A stretch of 64,000 bases of DNA from Bradyrhizobium ottawaense (GTDB lineage: Bacteria > Pseudomonadota > Alphaproteobacteria > Rhizobiales > Xanthobacteraceae), in assembly GCF_002278135.3 (NCBI RefSeq), contig NZ_CP029425.2, forward strand, positions 5,494,001 through 5,558,000. Reading direction: 5' to 3'. Numbering within the stretch: the stretch's first letter is position 1; every line of letters begins with the position of its first letter. A program made the translations under genes and the position numbers. Positions 6,691-14,881 of this stretch are shown piece by piece. The notes beneath the pieces were generated by a model. It ran no database searches. It saw only the letters and a list, made by a program, of their open reading frames with translations, and was not told where the DNA came from.

Positions 6691-8430
6691 TCAATGGTTA
6701 TTCGCCACCGTCCTGACCAATCCCCGATAGCTGTGCGGCATCCGCATCGAAACGAGATCCTTTCGGCGCACGACGTTGGTCGGATAAACGCTGTCGAGAT
6801 TGGTGGTGTCGACCAGAGCCGTGGCAAGGCCCGTGTCGTCAGCTGCAATCGCCTCGCGGCGCGGAAACTCGAAGGTATCGGGGCCGAAGACGCCGCTGAG
6901 GCCGGGATAGCCGTGTTCGGGATCGAACACATTGGCAAACGCCAGAAACACATTGTTCTCGCCGGCGCGGACGCGGAAGTGATGCCAATGATGCGGATCG
7001 GCGCCGGTCGGAATCGGCGCCGACTGCTGGACCGCCGTCCCCGCATGTGGCGATCCAAAGGGGCCCTTGACTGCTGCGCAGCACGCGATGACGTCGCAAC
7101 CGCGAAGCGCGAGCACCCTCCCCGCTTCCGGAAATGCCGCATCGTGGCCGATCAGCAGGCCGATGCGCCCGACAGGCGTGTCGACGACAGCCCAGTCATC
7201 GCCAGCCGTGGCCCAGCTCCGCTCCTCTTCCGTCAAATGCGTCTTGCGATAACGCGTGATCCTTCCATCCGGCGTGAACAGGCAGGCGCTGTTGTAAACG
7301 GCATCGCCCGCGCGTTCGGCCATTCCACAAACGATGTAGATTTCGAGCTGCGCAGCGAGCGCGTGCAGACTGTCCGTGGCAGGTCCCGGTATCGGCTGGG
7401 CCGATTTCGCCGAACCTGCCAGGCCGGTGACCGCGAGTTCCGGGAATACCACGAGATTGGCACCGTCGGCCTTGGCCCGGCGGGCAAGATTCGCGATCGC
7501 CTCGAGATTTCCTGAAACGCTGTCACCAGGTGCGAATTGGGCCACGCTGACGCGCGAGCGCATTCCTTCAGGCCAGGGCTCGTGACCATAGAGACCGAAG
7601 AATTCGCGCGAATTCCAGCTGAAGGTATCGGTCAGCAACTCCGGATACAGCTCGGGCCGGCGCTGAACGAACACCGGCTCACCGAGCACGCGGCGCGCAC
7701 GAGCCATGTCGAGATCGATCTCGGCCAGAGCGAACCCGTCGCCCTTGTCAAGGACCGTGACCACTTCGCCATCCGGCGCGATCACACAGCTCCCGCCGCT
7801 GAACTGGACGGTGCGCTCACGCCCCCAGCGATTACTCTCGATCACGTAACAACCGTTCTCGAAGGCTCGGCTGATCCAGTAAGGCGCCGGCGTTCGCTCC
7901 GCGAGCCAGTTGGAGATATGGCAGATGACATCCGCGCCCCCCAGCGCCATCAGCCGTGCGGTTTCCACAAAATGGATGTCCATGCAAATGAGGAGTGCAA
8001 TCCGTCCGATCGGCGTATCGAAGACCTGGTTGTGCAGGTCGCCCGCCGCCGCCCATTTCGGCTCCGAGATATAGGGATGGGTCTTGCGATGGCGGCCGAC
8101 GATGCCATCAGGCCCGATCAAGACGGCCGAGTTGAAGTAGATGTAGTCCTCGTCGACTTCGGGCATGCCGACCACGAGGTAGCAGTCGTACTTGCGTGCC
8201 AGCGCCGCGAAGCGGTCGGTGGTCGGCCCCGGAACCTTCTCGACAAAGGGCCGAACCTCGGCCCGGTTGAACCAGCAATAGCCCGTGGTTCCCATTTCCG
8301 GCGTGACGATGAGCTTCGCGCCGGCCGCCGCTGCCTGTTCGCAGAGTTCGAGCAGGCGCGCGATGTTGCGCTCCTTCTCGAACATTGTCGGCTCGAACTG
8401 GACAGTGGCGACCTTGTGCACGGACGGCAT
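6691..8430 (-). CDS. Tandem carbon-nitrogen hydrolase (two nitrilase domains, second lacks Cys)
   Basis: A 579-residue protein made of two consecutive nitrilase-superfamily domains. Domain 1 (about 5-270) keeps the Glu-Lys-Cys triad: E45 (TPEMGTTG), K116 (HRKTH) and C149 (ALLICMDIHF). Domain 2 (about 293-560) keeps E331 (FPELAVTG) and K396 (YRKTH), but the nucleophile position reads LLIGHDAAFPE, with Gly428 where Cys belongs, so it should be inactive. An in-frame ATG at 8439 abuts the GGGGGG ribosome site; the ATG at 8430 has 9-nt spacing and is preferred. It follows the formamidase by about 16 nt. The likely activity is hydrolysis of an amide, nitrile or N-carbamoyl compound imported by the adjacent ABC system. 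Confidence 0.9.
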   Translation of the reverse strand: MPSVHKVATVQFEPTMFEKERNIARLLELCEQAAAAGAKLIVTPEMGTTGYCWFNRAEVRPFVEKVPGPTTDRFAALARKYDCYLVVGMPEVDEDYIYFNSAVLIGPDGIVGRHRKTHPYISEPKWAAAGDLHNQVFDTPIGRIALLICMDIHFVETARLMALGGADVICHISNWLAERTPAPYWISRAFENGCYVIESNRWGRERTVQFSGGSCVIAPDGEVVTVLDKGDGFALAEIDLDMARARRVLGEPVFVQRRPELYPELLTDTFSWNSREFFGLYGHEPWPEGMRSRVSVAQFAPGDSVSGNLEAIANLARRAKADGANLVVFPELAVTGLAGSAKSAQPIPGPATDSLHALAAQLEIYIVCGMAERAGDAVYNSACLFTPDGRITRYRKTHLTEEERSWATAGDDWAVVDTPVGRIGLLIGHDAAFPEAGRVLALRGCDVIACCAAVKGPFGSPHAGTAVQQSAPIPTGADPHHWHHFRVRAGENNVFLAFANVFDPEHGYPGLSGVFGPDTFEFPRREAIAADDTGLATALVDTTNLDSVYPTNVVRRKDLVSMRMPHSYRGLVRTVANNH

Positions 8431-8446
8431 GATCGACATCCCCCCG

Positions 8447-9436
8447 TTAGCGCAAATAGGATTTCTTGATGGAGGCGCCGAGCGTGTATTTCGGATCGAC
8501 CATGTTGCCGAGACGCACCCGGCCGGCCTGGGTCAACAGCATGTAGGCGTCGATCTCCTCGAAACCGTAGTCCGCCGCCATCCAGCGGCACAGCTCGCGA
8601 TAGGCAATGCGCGCGGCATCCTCCATCGGCCGGGCCGAGCCGATGGTCATGATGAAATCCTTGGTCTCGAGCCGTGGCCAGGCGATCGTCCAGCCTTTGA
8701 TGAGATCGACCTGGACCGTGGTCACGGTCGGATGCTCGATCGCGACGCCGCAGAGTTCGCCGTCCCCCTGCGCGGCGTGGCAGTCTCCGAGATAGAGCAG
8801 CGCGCCCTTGGTGTTGACCGGCAGATAGACGATGGCGCCGACGCCGACGTCCGGCAGGTCCATGTTGCCTCCGTAATAATCGGGGACGAGCGAGGAGATC
8901 GCCTCGATCTCCGGCGACGTTCCGATCGTGCCGATGAAAGGCTCGTAGGGCAACGTGATCTTGTCGTTCCATTTGGTGCCGGTCTTGGCGTCGATCTCCA
9001 GCTTCTTGACCCGCTCTGGCAGCGCCGGGTTGAGCAGCGCGGTCTGCCCCGTGCTGACGAGGCCGCCGAAGTCCGGCATGACCACGGTGGTGCCGCACGG
9101 CTGCGGCCCGCGCGGCACGATGCTCTCGATATAGACCGCGAGCGTGTCGCCCTTCTCGGCGCCGTTGACGTGGATCGGTCCATTCTGCGGATTGAGGAAC
9201 GGAAAATTGAGAATCTTCGACGGGCTGTCGGTTTCGTGCTTGATGGCGCCCTCGAAGGCGTCGTGGGTCTCGGCGGAGACGACCGCTCCAGGATCCACGG
9301 TCAGCACCGGATTCACGTAGGGGCCGTAGACATAGTGATACTTGCCCTGCTCGCTTTCGGTGATCGTATACGAGGTGCCGCGCTCTCCCTTGGCCACGCC
9401 CTTGCGAGCCATGATCGAATCTTTGTGCCAGGACAT
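8447..9436 (-). CDS. fmdA: Acetamidase/formamidase family protein
   Basis: A 329-residue member of the FmdA/AmdA family, which hydrolyses formamide or acetamide to ammonia and the acid. Family features seen are the early segment DPGAVVSAETHDAFEGAI, NPQNGPIHVNGAEKGDTLAVYI, and the central LGDCHAAQGDGELCGVAIE stretch that carries the metal/active-site residues. AAGGAGA lies 7 nt before the ATG at 9436. It sits 31 nt after the last transporter ATPase gene and directly before the tandem nitrilase, in an operon started by an amide sensor/antiterminator pair. That context supports a short-chain amide substrate. Confidence 0.9.
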   Translation of the reverse strand: MSWHKDSIMARKGVAKGERGTSYTITESEQGKYHYVYGPYVNPVLTVDPGAVVSAETHDAFEGAIKHETDSPSKILNFPFLNPQNGPIHVNGAEKGDTLAVYIESIVPRGPQPCGTTVVMPDFGGLVSTGQTALLNPALPERVKKLEIDAKTGTKWNDKITLPYEPFIGTIGTSPEIEAISSLVPDYYGGNMDLPDVGVGAIVYLPVNTKGALLYLGDCHAAQGDGELCGVAIEHPTVTTVQVDLIKGWTIAWPRLETKDFIMTIGSARPMEDAARIAYRELCRWMAADYGFEEIDAYMLLTQAGRVRLGNMVDPKYTLGASIKKSYLR

Positions 9437-9467
9437 TTTCTTTTCTCCTTCTGTCGTAGGGCAGCGT

Positions 9468-10196
9468 TCAAACGGCGAGATGGCGCCGCATCTCCGCTTC
9501 GTCGTCGAGCGCTGCGCGATCGAGATTTGCGACGATGCGGCCCTTGTCCATGACGTAGCAGCGCTGCGCCATGGCGCGGATCATGTCGAGGTTCTGCTCG
9601 ACCAGAATGATGGTCACGCCCGTGCTGCGGTTGAGCTCGACCATGTTGCGCGCGATATCCTGGACGATGTTGGGCTGGATACCTTCCGACGGTTCATCGA
9701 GCAGGATGAGATTGGGGTTCGCGATCAAGACTCGTCCTATCGCGAGTTGCTGCTGCTGGCCGCCGGACATGGTGCCGGCGCGCTGGTGCCAGCGTTCGGC
9801 GAGGATCGGAAACGCCGCGACGATCCTGCGTCGGCCCGCTTCGGGAATGCCGCCGCCCTTGATCGCGGCGCCGACCGCGACGTTCTCGCCGACGGTCAGT
9901 CGTGGAAATACGTCGCGTCCCTGCGGCACATAGCCCATGCCGAGGCGCGCCCGCTTGTGCGCCGGCAGCGATTCCACCGCTTCGCCGCGATAGACGACCG
10001 AGCCGCTCATCGCCGGCACGAGGCCGATCAGGCTCTTCATCAGCGTGGATTTGCCGACGCCATTGCGCCCGATGACGGCGACGATCTCGCCTTCGCGTAC
10101 CTCGATCTCGAGGCCCTGGAGCACGGGCTTGCCGCCATAGCCGGCGCGCAAGGCCAGCGTCGAGAGGATGACCTCCTTGCGCGGCACATCAAGCAT
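9468..10196 (-). CDS. Branched-chain/urea-amide ABC transporter ATPase, LivF/UrtE-type
   Basis: A 242-residue ATP-binding subunit. Walker A is GRNGVGKST (about residue 35), signature TMSGGQQQQLAIGRVL, Walker B LILLDEPSEGIQPN. The EGIQP variant after Walker B is typical of the LivF/UrtE branch. The start at 10196 gives an 8-nt overlap with the preceding LivG-type gene; longer in-frame starts only add shadow sequence. It forms the second ATPase of the HMGF-type importer and is followed by the formamidase. Confidence 0.92.
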   Translation of the reverse strand: MLDVPRKEVILSTLALRAGYGGKPVLQGLEIEVREGEIVAVIGRNGVGKSTLMKSLIGLVPAMSGSVVYRGEAVESLPAHKRARLGMGYVPQGRDVFPRLTVGENVAVGAAIKGGGIPEAGRRRIVAAFPILAERWHQRAGTMSGGQQQQLAIGRVLIANPNLILLDEPSEGIQPNIVQDIARNMVELNRSTGVTIILVEQNLDMIRAMAQRCYVMDKGRIVANLDRAALDDEAEMRRHLAV

Positions 10197-10905
10197 GGGC
10201 CTGCCCCAGATAAATCGCCGCCACGCGCTCATCCGCCACGATCTCGTCGATCGAGCCCTGCGCGAAGACCTGGCCGAGATGCAGCACCGTGACACGCTGG
10301 GCGACCTGGCGGACAAAGGCCATGTCGTGCTCGATCGCGAGCACCGTCATGCCGTCCGCATTGAGCCGCTGCACCATCTCTCCGGTCAGATGGGTTTCCT
10401 CCGGCGACATGCCGGCCGTCGGCTCGTCCAGCAGCAACAGGCGCGGCTTCAGGCTGATCGCCATGCCGATCTCGAGCCATTGCTTCTGGCCATGGCTGAG
10501 ATTGCCGGCCGTCTGGGCCTGCTCGGACCCGAGCCCGAGGAAGGCGAGCAGCCGGTCGATCTCGGCTTCGAGCTCGGCGCCGCGATGACGGATCTGAAGT
10601 GCGATCTCCAGGTTCTGGCGGACCGACAGACCCTTGAACACGCCGGGCACCTGGAATTTGACCGAGAGGCCGCGATGGATTCGCGCAAAGGATTTCAGAG
10701 AGGTGATGTTCTCCCCGGCGAAGACAATTTCGCCGCTGCCGGGATGATGCTCACCCAGAATCAGGCGGAACAGCGTGCTCTTGCCGGCGCCGTTCGGGCC
10801 GATCAGGCAATGGATTTCGCCGGTCTGAAGCGTGAGGTCGACGGCGTTGGTGACGTGCAACCCGCCGAAATGCTTGTTCAGCTTGCGCAGTTCGAGCAGC
10901 GACAT
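10189..10905 (-). CDS. Branched-chain/urea-amide ABC transporter ATPase, LivG/UrtD-type
   Basis: A 238-residue ATP-binding subunit starting MSLLELRKLNKHFGGLHV. Walker A is GPNGAGKST, signature NLSHGQKQWLEIGMAI (LSHGQ, as in UrtD-type proteins), Walker B LLLLDEPTAGMSPEE. UrtD-like LSHGQ together with a UrtA-like binding protein suggests urea or amides rather than amino acids. Its start overlaps the stop of the upstream permease gene and its 3' end overlaps the next ATPase, indicating translational coupling. Confidence 0.92.
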   Translation of the reverse strand: MSLLELRKLNKHFGGLHVTNAVDLTLQTGEIHCLIGPNGAGKSTLFRLILGEHHPGSGEIVFAGENITSLKSFARIHRGLSVKFQVPGVFKGLSVRQNLEIALQIRHRGAELEAEIDRLLAFLGLGSEQAQTAGNLSHGQKQWLEIGMAISLKPRLLLLDEPTAGMSPEETHLTGEMVQRLNADGMTVLAIEHDMAFVRQVAQRVTVLHLGQVFAQGSIDEIVADERVAAIYLGQAHA

Positions 10906-11969
10906 CAGCCGGCCCTCTGCGTCAGGCGGGCGACGAGCCTGCCGAGCCAGTTCATCGCCCCGAGCACGAGGCCGTTCGGGGCGATCAGCACCGTGAGCAC
11001 CAGCAGCACGCCCATGAACACCAGCGCATACTGGCTGCCATAGATCGTGAGCGCCTGGAACGCGGCCAGCACCATCAGCGTGCCGATCACGGTCGACGTC
11101 AGGTCGCTGCGGCCCCCGACAGCGACCCAGATCAGCGGCAGCGCCGCCGCCGTCATGCCCATGCTCGAGGGCGTGATGTACTGTCCCCACACCGTGTAGA
11201 GCACGCCGGAGAGCCCTGCGAGCGCCGCGCCGATGACGAAGGTGATGAGCTGGTATTTGCGCACGTCGTAGCCGAGCATCTCGGCCCGTTCCGGATTCTC
11301 CCGGATCGCGACAATGACGTTGCCGAACGACGAGTTCATCAGAATGCGCAGGCCCAGATAGACGAAGATGAGAAGTCCGAGCACGAAGTAATAGAGGCCG
11401 ACATCCGCGAACAGCACGATCGGCTCGCCCGGCCAGGGGATGGTCAGCGGCGGCATCGCGCTCATGCCGTTGAAGCCGTTCAGTCGCGCACTGCCGATAC
11501 GCCACTCCGGCCCTGCGGTCTGGGCCATGAATCGCTCCAGCATCAACGTCACGGCGAGCGTAACGATGCCGAGGAAGACACCGGCGATGCGGCCGAAGAA
11601 CATGAAATAGCCGAGCAGGATCGCGAACAGCGCAGCGATCGCGACGGCTACCACCAGCGCCACCAGCGTGAAGCCGTAGGCCGAGCCGAAATTGATGGTG
11701 AGGATGCCATAGCCGTAGCCCGCAATCCCGAAAAAGGCGGTCTGGCCGAAGGACAGCGAGCCGCCATACCCCCAGATCAGGCAGAGGCTGAGAGCGATGA
11801 AGACCCAGACGAAGAAGTAGACCGTGTTGCCGACGGTGTAGCCGTCGCTCACCAGCGGATACGCCAGTGCGGCAGCGAGCACGACGGCGAACAGGCCCCA
11901 GAAAGCCGGACCGCGACCGACGGTCTGCGGTCCTTCGAGACGGCGAAACAACGAGAGAAAACCGGTCAC
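10905..11969 (-). CDS. Branched-chain/urea-amide ABC transporter permease, LivM/UrtC-type
   Basis: A 354-residue polytopic inner-membrane permease with 8-10 predicted hydrophobic helices. The segment LCLIWGYGGSLSFGQTAFFGIAGYGYG matches the conserved LivM N-terminal motif; the cytoplasmic coupling segment is near NSSFGNVIVAIRENPERAEMLGYDVRKYQ. Start is GTG with GGGGG 9 nt upstream. It lies 14 nt after the LivH-type permease gene and overlaps the LivG-type ATPase start by one base. Confidence 0.9.
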   Translation of the reverse strand: MTGFLSLFRRLEGPQTVGRGPAFWGLFAVVLAAALAYPLVSDGYTVGNTVYFFVWVFIALSLCLIWGYGGSLSFGQTAFFGIAGYGYGILTINFGSAYGFTLVALVVAVAIAALFAILLGYFMFFGRIAGVFLGIVTLAVTLMLERFMAQTAGPEWRIGSARLNGFNGMSAMPPLTIPWPGEPIVLFADVGLYYFVLGLLIFVYLGLRILMNSSFGNVIVAIRENPERAEMLGYDVRKYQLITFVIGAALAGLSGVLYTVWGQYITPSSMGMTAAALPLIWVAVGGRSDLTSTVIGTLMVLAAFQALTIYGSQYALVFMGVLLVLTVLIAPNGLVLGAMNWLGRLVARLTQRAG

Positions 11970-11983
11970 GACGCCATCCCCCG

Positions 11984-12856
11984 TCAGGTGCGCTCGCGCA
12001 GCACGAAGCCGGAAATGCCCTTCGGCAGCACCCGGACGACGATGATCACCGCGACCAGGAGGCCGATCTGGCCGAACAGCTGCCCCTGCCAGGACGTCAT
12101 CCCCGACTTAACGATCGCAAGCAGGCCGCCGGCAGGCGCCGTGCCGAGGAACACGTCGGCGCCGCCGATCACCACGGTGACGAACGCTTCCATGATGAAG
12201 GTTGCTCCCATGGTCGGCACCAGCGTCATGGTCGGCGCGTAAAGGCCGCCGGCAAGTCCGGCGAGCCCCGCGCCGCAGGCGAAGGTGAGGCTATAGATCA
12301 AACGCGTATCGACACCGAGCGCCGCGGCCATGTGCGGCACCTGGATCGTGGCACGCGCCAGCACGCCGAAGCGCGTCCAGTTGAACAGGGCATAAAGCCC
12401 CGCCAGCACACCGAGCGCAGCGCAGAACAGCACGATGCGATAGATCGAATAGGAGTAGTCGCCGACCTGAAAGCTGCCGAACGGCGTGCCGACGCCCGCC
12501 ATGGTCGAACCGACCATGATCAGCGTGCCTTGCGTCGCGATCAGGCTGAGGCCCCAGGTGGCGACGATGGTGTCGAGCGGCCGGTCGTAGAGATGGCGGA
12601 TGACCACCAGCTCCACCACGACGCCGACCAACGCCGACACGATGGTGCCGGCGAGGATTCCGAGCGGCAACGGCAGGCCGGCATGCACGGTGGCGGCCGT
12701 CACATAAGCGCCGCACATGATGAACTCACCATGGGCGAGATTGATCACGCCCATCATGCCGAAGATCACCGCGAGCCCACAGGCCGAGAGCACCAGGAAC
12801 GCGAAAGCGTCGCCGAATTGATAAAGCGCAGAGAAGACGAGGGTCGCAAGGTCCAT
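11984..12856 (-). CDS. Branched-chain/urea-amide ABC transporter permease, LivH/UrtB-type
   Basis: A 290-residue permease. The family motif FGMMGVINLAHGEFIMCGAYV near the N-terminus and the C-terminal GGADVFLGTAPAGGLLAIVKS region are clear, with about eight hydrophobic segments. The chosen ATG at 12856 starts MDLATLVFSALYQFGDAFAF; a longer in-frame start would add a charged, non-conserved 28 residues. It is 94 nt downstream of the binding-protein gene and 14 nt upstream of the partner permease. Confidence 0.9.
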   Translation of the reverse strand: MDLATLVFSALYQFGDAFAFLVLSACGLAVIFGMMGVINLAHGEFIMCGAYVTAATVHAGLPLPLGILAGTIVSALVGVVVELVVIRHLYDRPLDTIVATWGLSLIATQGTLIMVGSTMAGVGTPFGSFQVGDYSYSIYRIVLFCAALGVLAGLYALFNWTRFGVLARATIQVPHMAAALGVDTRLIYSLTFACGAGLAGLAGGLYAPTMTLVPTMGATFIMEAFVTVVIGGADVFLGTAPAGGLLAIVKSGMTSWQGQLFGQIGLLVAVIIVVRVLPKGISGFVLRERT

Positions 12857-12950
12857 GAAACAACCAGAATGTGGGAAGGCGCGAGACTGTCGTCGCAGAT
12901 ATTCGAGGGTCGCCCCGGCGTGCCGGGAACGCCGGGGCAACCAGCCGCCG

Positions 12951-14204
12951 TCACGGTTTCGGCGGGGGATTCGACGGCGTGTACTGGGCCATCGGATCCT
13001 TCTTGGTCAGATCGCAGCCGGCCTCACCCAGCCAGTACGGCTTGATGTCTTCCCAGACTTTCGGGAAAGAGATCGCGTGATCCGCACCGACCTTGGCGAG
13101 ATAGATCGTGTGCGACATGTGCTGGCTCTTCGGGTCGATGCAGACCTTGCCCTCCGGCGCGTCCATGCAGACGTCGCCGAGCGCGATCACCTTGCGGATG
13201 TCCTCGCGCTTGGTCGACTTCGCGCGCTCCACCATCTGCTTGTATAGATAGACGGCGAGATAGGAGTTCTCCGCCTCCTGGTTGACATAGGGCTCGCTCG
13301 GGAACTTCGCCTTGAACTTGGCGTAGAACTCCTTGCTCTTCGGCGAAGAGATCTCCTCGATGTAGTTGGTGGTGACGTACATGTCCTTCAGGCTCGGCGG
13401 CTTGAAGCGCTTGTGCTCGTAGCCCTGGCCGACGTTGACCGAGGAGGCCATCGGCAGGTTGACGTTGGCGGAGGCCGCCTGCTCGTAATAGGAGGCCTGC
13501 GCGGTGCCGACCAGCAGGGTGACCACGAAGTCGGGCTTGGCCTTCTGGATGTTCTGGATGCTCTGGGAGAACTGCGACACGCCGAGCGGGATGAACTCCT
13601 CGCCGGCCATCTTGCCCCCGTTCTCCTTGACGATCTTGCGCACCCATTCCGCCGAGATCTGGCCGAAATTGTAGTCGGCCGCGAGCGTGTAGACGTTCTT
13701 GCCGTACTTCTCCATCATGTAGGGGATGAGCGTGGAGAACTGCTGCTCGGGCACCGCGCCTGTCACGATCATGTGGCCGTCACAGACACCGCCTTCGTAC
13801 TGGTTGTTGTAGAATGCGAAGCCATTGAACTGGTCGACGATCGGACGGTACGCCTCTCGCGAGGCCGACGAAAAGCCCGCGAACACGACGTCGACCTTGT
13901 CGCGCTGGAGGACGCGCCGCATGAACTCCTGGTAGCGGGTGTTGTCGGATTGCGTGTCGTAAGCGACGAGCTCGAGCGGCCGGCCCATGATGCCGCCGGC
14001 CTTGTTGATTTCGTCGGCGGCGAGCTGGATGGCGTGGACCTTGCCGATCGTCGCTGCGGCAAAATCGCCGGACTGATCTTCAAGCACGCCGAGCTTGATC
14101 GGATTTTCCGCCGCGAGTGCCATTTGTGGTCCAAGGGGTGATCCGAGGACAAGCGTCCCCGTGAGGGCTGCGGCACGCAGCCCCCGCAATACAGACTTGC
14201 TCAT
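12951..14204 (-). CDS. Urea/amide-type ABC transporter substrate-binding protein
   Basis: A 417-residue periplasmic binding protein of the type-1 fold (Peripla_BP_5), FmdD/UrtA-like. A signal peptide covers about residues 1-31 (ending ALAA-E). The mature start ENPIKLGVLEDQSGDFAAATIG and NQYEGGVCDG resemble amide/urea binders rather than leucine binders. The C-terminus has a Cys-containing tail (VCMDAPEGKVCIDP and AGCDLTKKDP) and ends Pro-rich. It lies between the amiR-like regulator (11 nt downstream of its stop) and the two permeases, so it should deliver short amides or urea derivatives to the LivHMGF-type channel. Confidence 0.9.
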   Translation of the reverse strand: MSKSVLRGLRAAALTGTLVLGSPLGPQMALAAENPIKLGVLEDQSGDFAAATIGKVHAIQLAADEINKAGGIMGRPLELVAYDTQSDNTRYQEFMRRVLQRDKVDVVFAGFSSASREAYRPIVDQFNGFAFYNNQYEGGVCDGHMIVTGAVPEQQFSTLIPYMMEKYGKNVYTLAADYNFGQISAEWVRKIVKENGGKMAGEEFIPLGVSQFSQSIQNIQKAKPDFVVTLLVGTAQASYYEQAASANVNLPMASSVNVGQGYEHKRFKPPSLKDMYVTTNYIEEISSPKSKEFYAKFKAKFPSEPYVNQEAENSYLAVYLYKQMVERAKSTKREDIRKVIALGDVCMDAPEGKVCIDPKSQHMSHTIYLAKVGADHAISFPKVWEDIKPYWLGEAGCDLTKKDPMAQYTPSNPPPKP

Positions 14205-14215
14205 TTTTGCTTCTC

Positions 14216-14881
14216 CTAGATGGCCTGCTTATTGCCGCCTTGCAGCGTGATGCCGGTTGTGCGGCCGGACGTATCGGGCGGCTTCGCCCGCTTGCTCATA
14301 AACTCCTCGCAATAGAGTTCCATGTTCTGCCGCGCGCGCATGCTGTCGCGGCGGAGCTGGGAATAGGCTCCCTCCTCGTCGAGGCCGTCTTGCTGCATCA
14401 GCAGGACGACCGCCCGGATCACCGCGCGCCGGCCGCGGCGGCGCTCCTCGAGGCCTTGAAGGCGCTCATACATCTCGGCGCGCAGCAGGAACTGGTTGAT
14501 GCCCATGAACAGGGACGTGTAGACCGCGCCGCCATGCACGGGCTTACGCAGGAACGAGGTTGCACCGAGATTGACGAGCGCCTTGAGCCGGCTCGGCGCT
14601 TCGACGCCGACGAGGCCGATCACCGGCACCGGCGGCAAACGCGAGCCGGGATTGACCTCGATCGCTACCGCGCCTTCGAGATCGCCGTCGATGAACAGGA
14701 TGTCCCGCTCGGCCTGAAGGCTTGCGACGTCAATCTGCGCACGACCGTCGATGATCTCCGGATATTCGGTGGAGACGCCAAGCTTGGCCAGCGTCGTTTC
14801 GAGCGCGCTCTCCCATCCGCCTCGCCGGGTGACGACGATGGCACGGCCGCCCTTGAAGTTCTGTAGCAGTCGGGAGCTCAT
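14216..14881 (-). CDS. amiR: ANTAR-domain transcription antiterminator, AmiR-like
   Basis: A 221-residue protein with a pseudo-receiver N-terminal half (about 10-125; no convincing phospho-Asp pocket) and a C-terminal ANTAR RNA-binding domain (about 135-195: LEERRRGRRAVIRAVVLLMQQDGLDEEGAYSQLRRDSM). By family knowledge AmiR is held inactive by AmiC and, on release, prevents termination in the leader of the amide operon. Its start overlaps the amiC-like stop by 4 nt (ATGA), as expected for a tightly coupled complex. The likely target is the terminator at 16054-16088, just before the amiC-like gene. Confidence 0.88.
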   Translation of the reverse strand: MSSRLLQNFKGGRAIVVTRRGGWESALETTLAKLGVSTEYPEIIDGRAQIDVASLQAERDILFIDGDLEGAVAIEVNPGSRLPPVPVIGLVGVEAPSRLKALVNLGATSFLRKPVHGGAVYTSLFMGINQFLLRAEMYERLQGLEERRRGRRAVIRAVVLLMQQDGLDEEGAYSQLRRDSMRARQNMELYCEEFMSKRAKPPDTSGRTTGITLQGGNKQAI

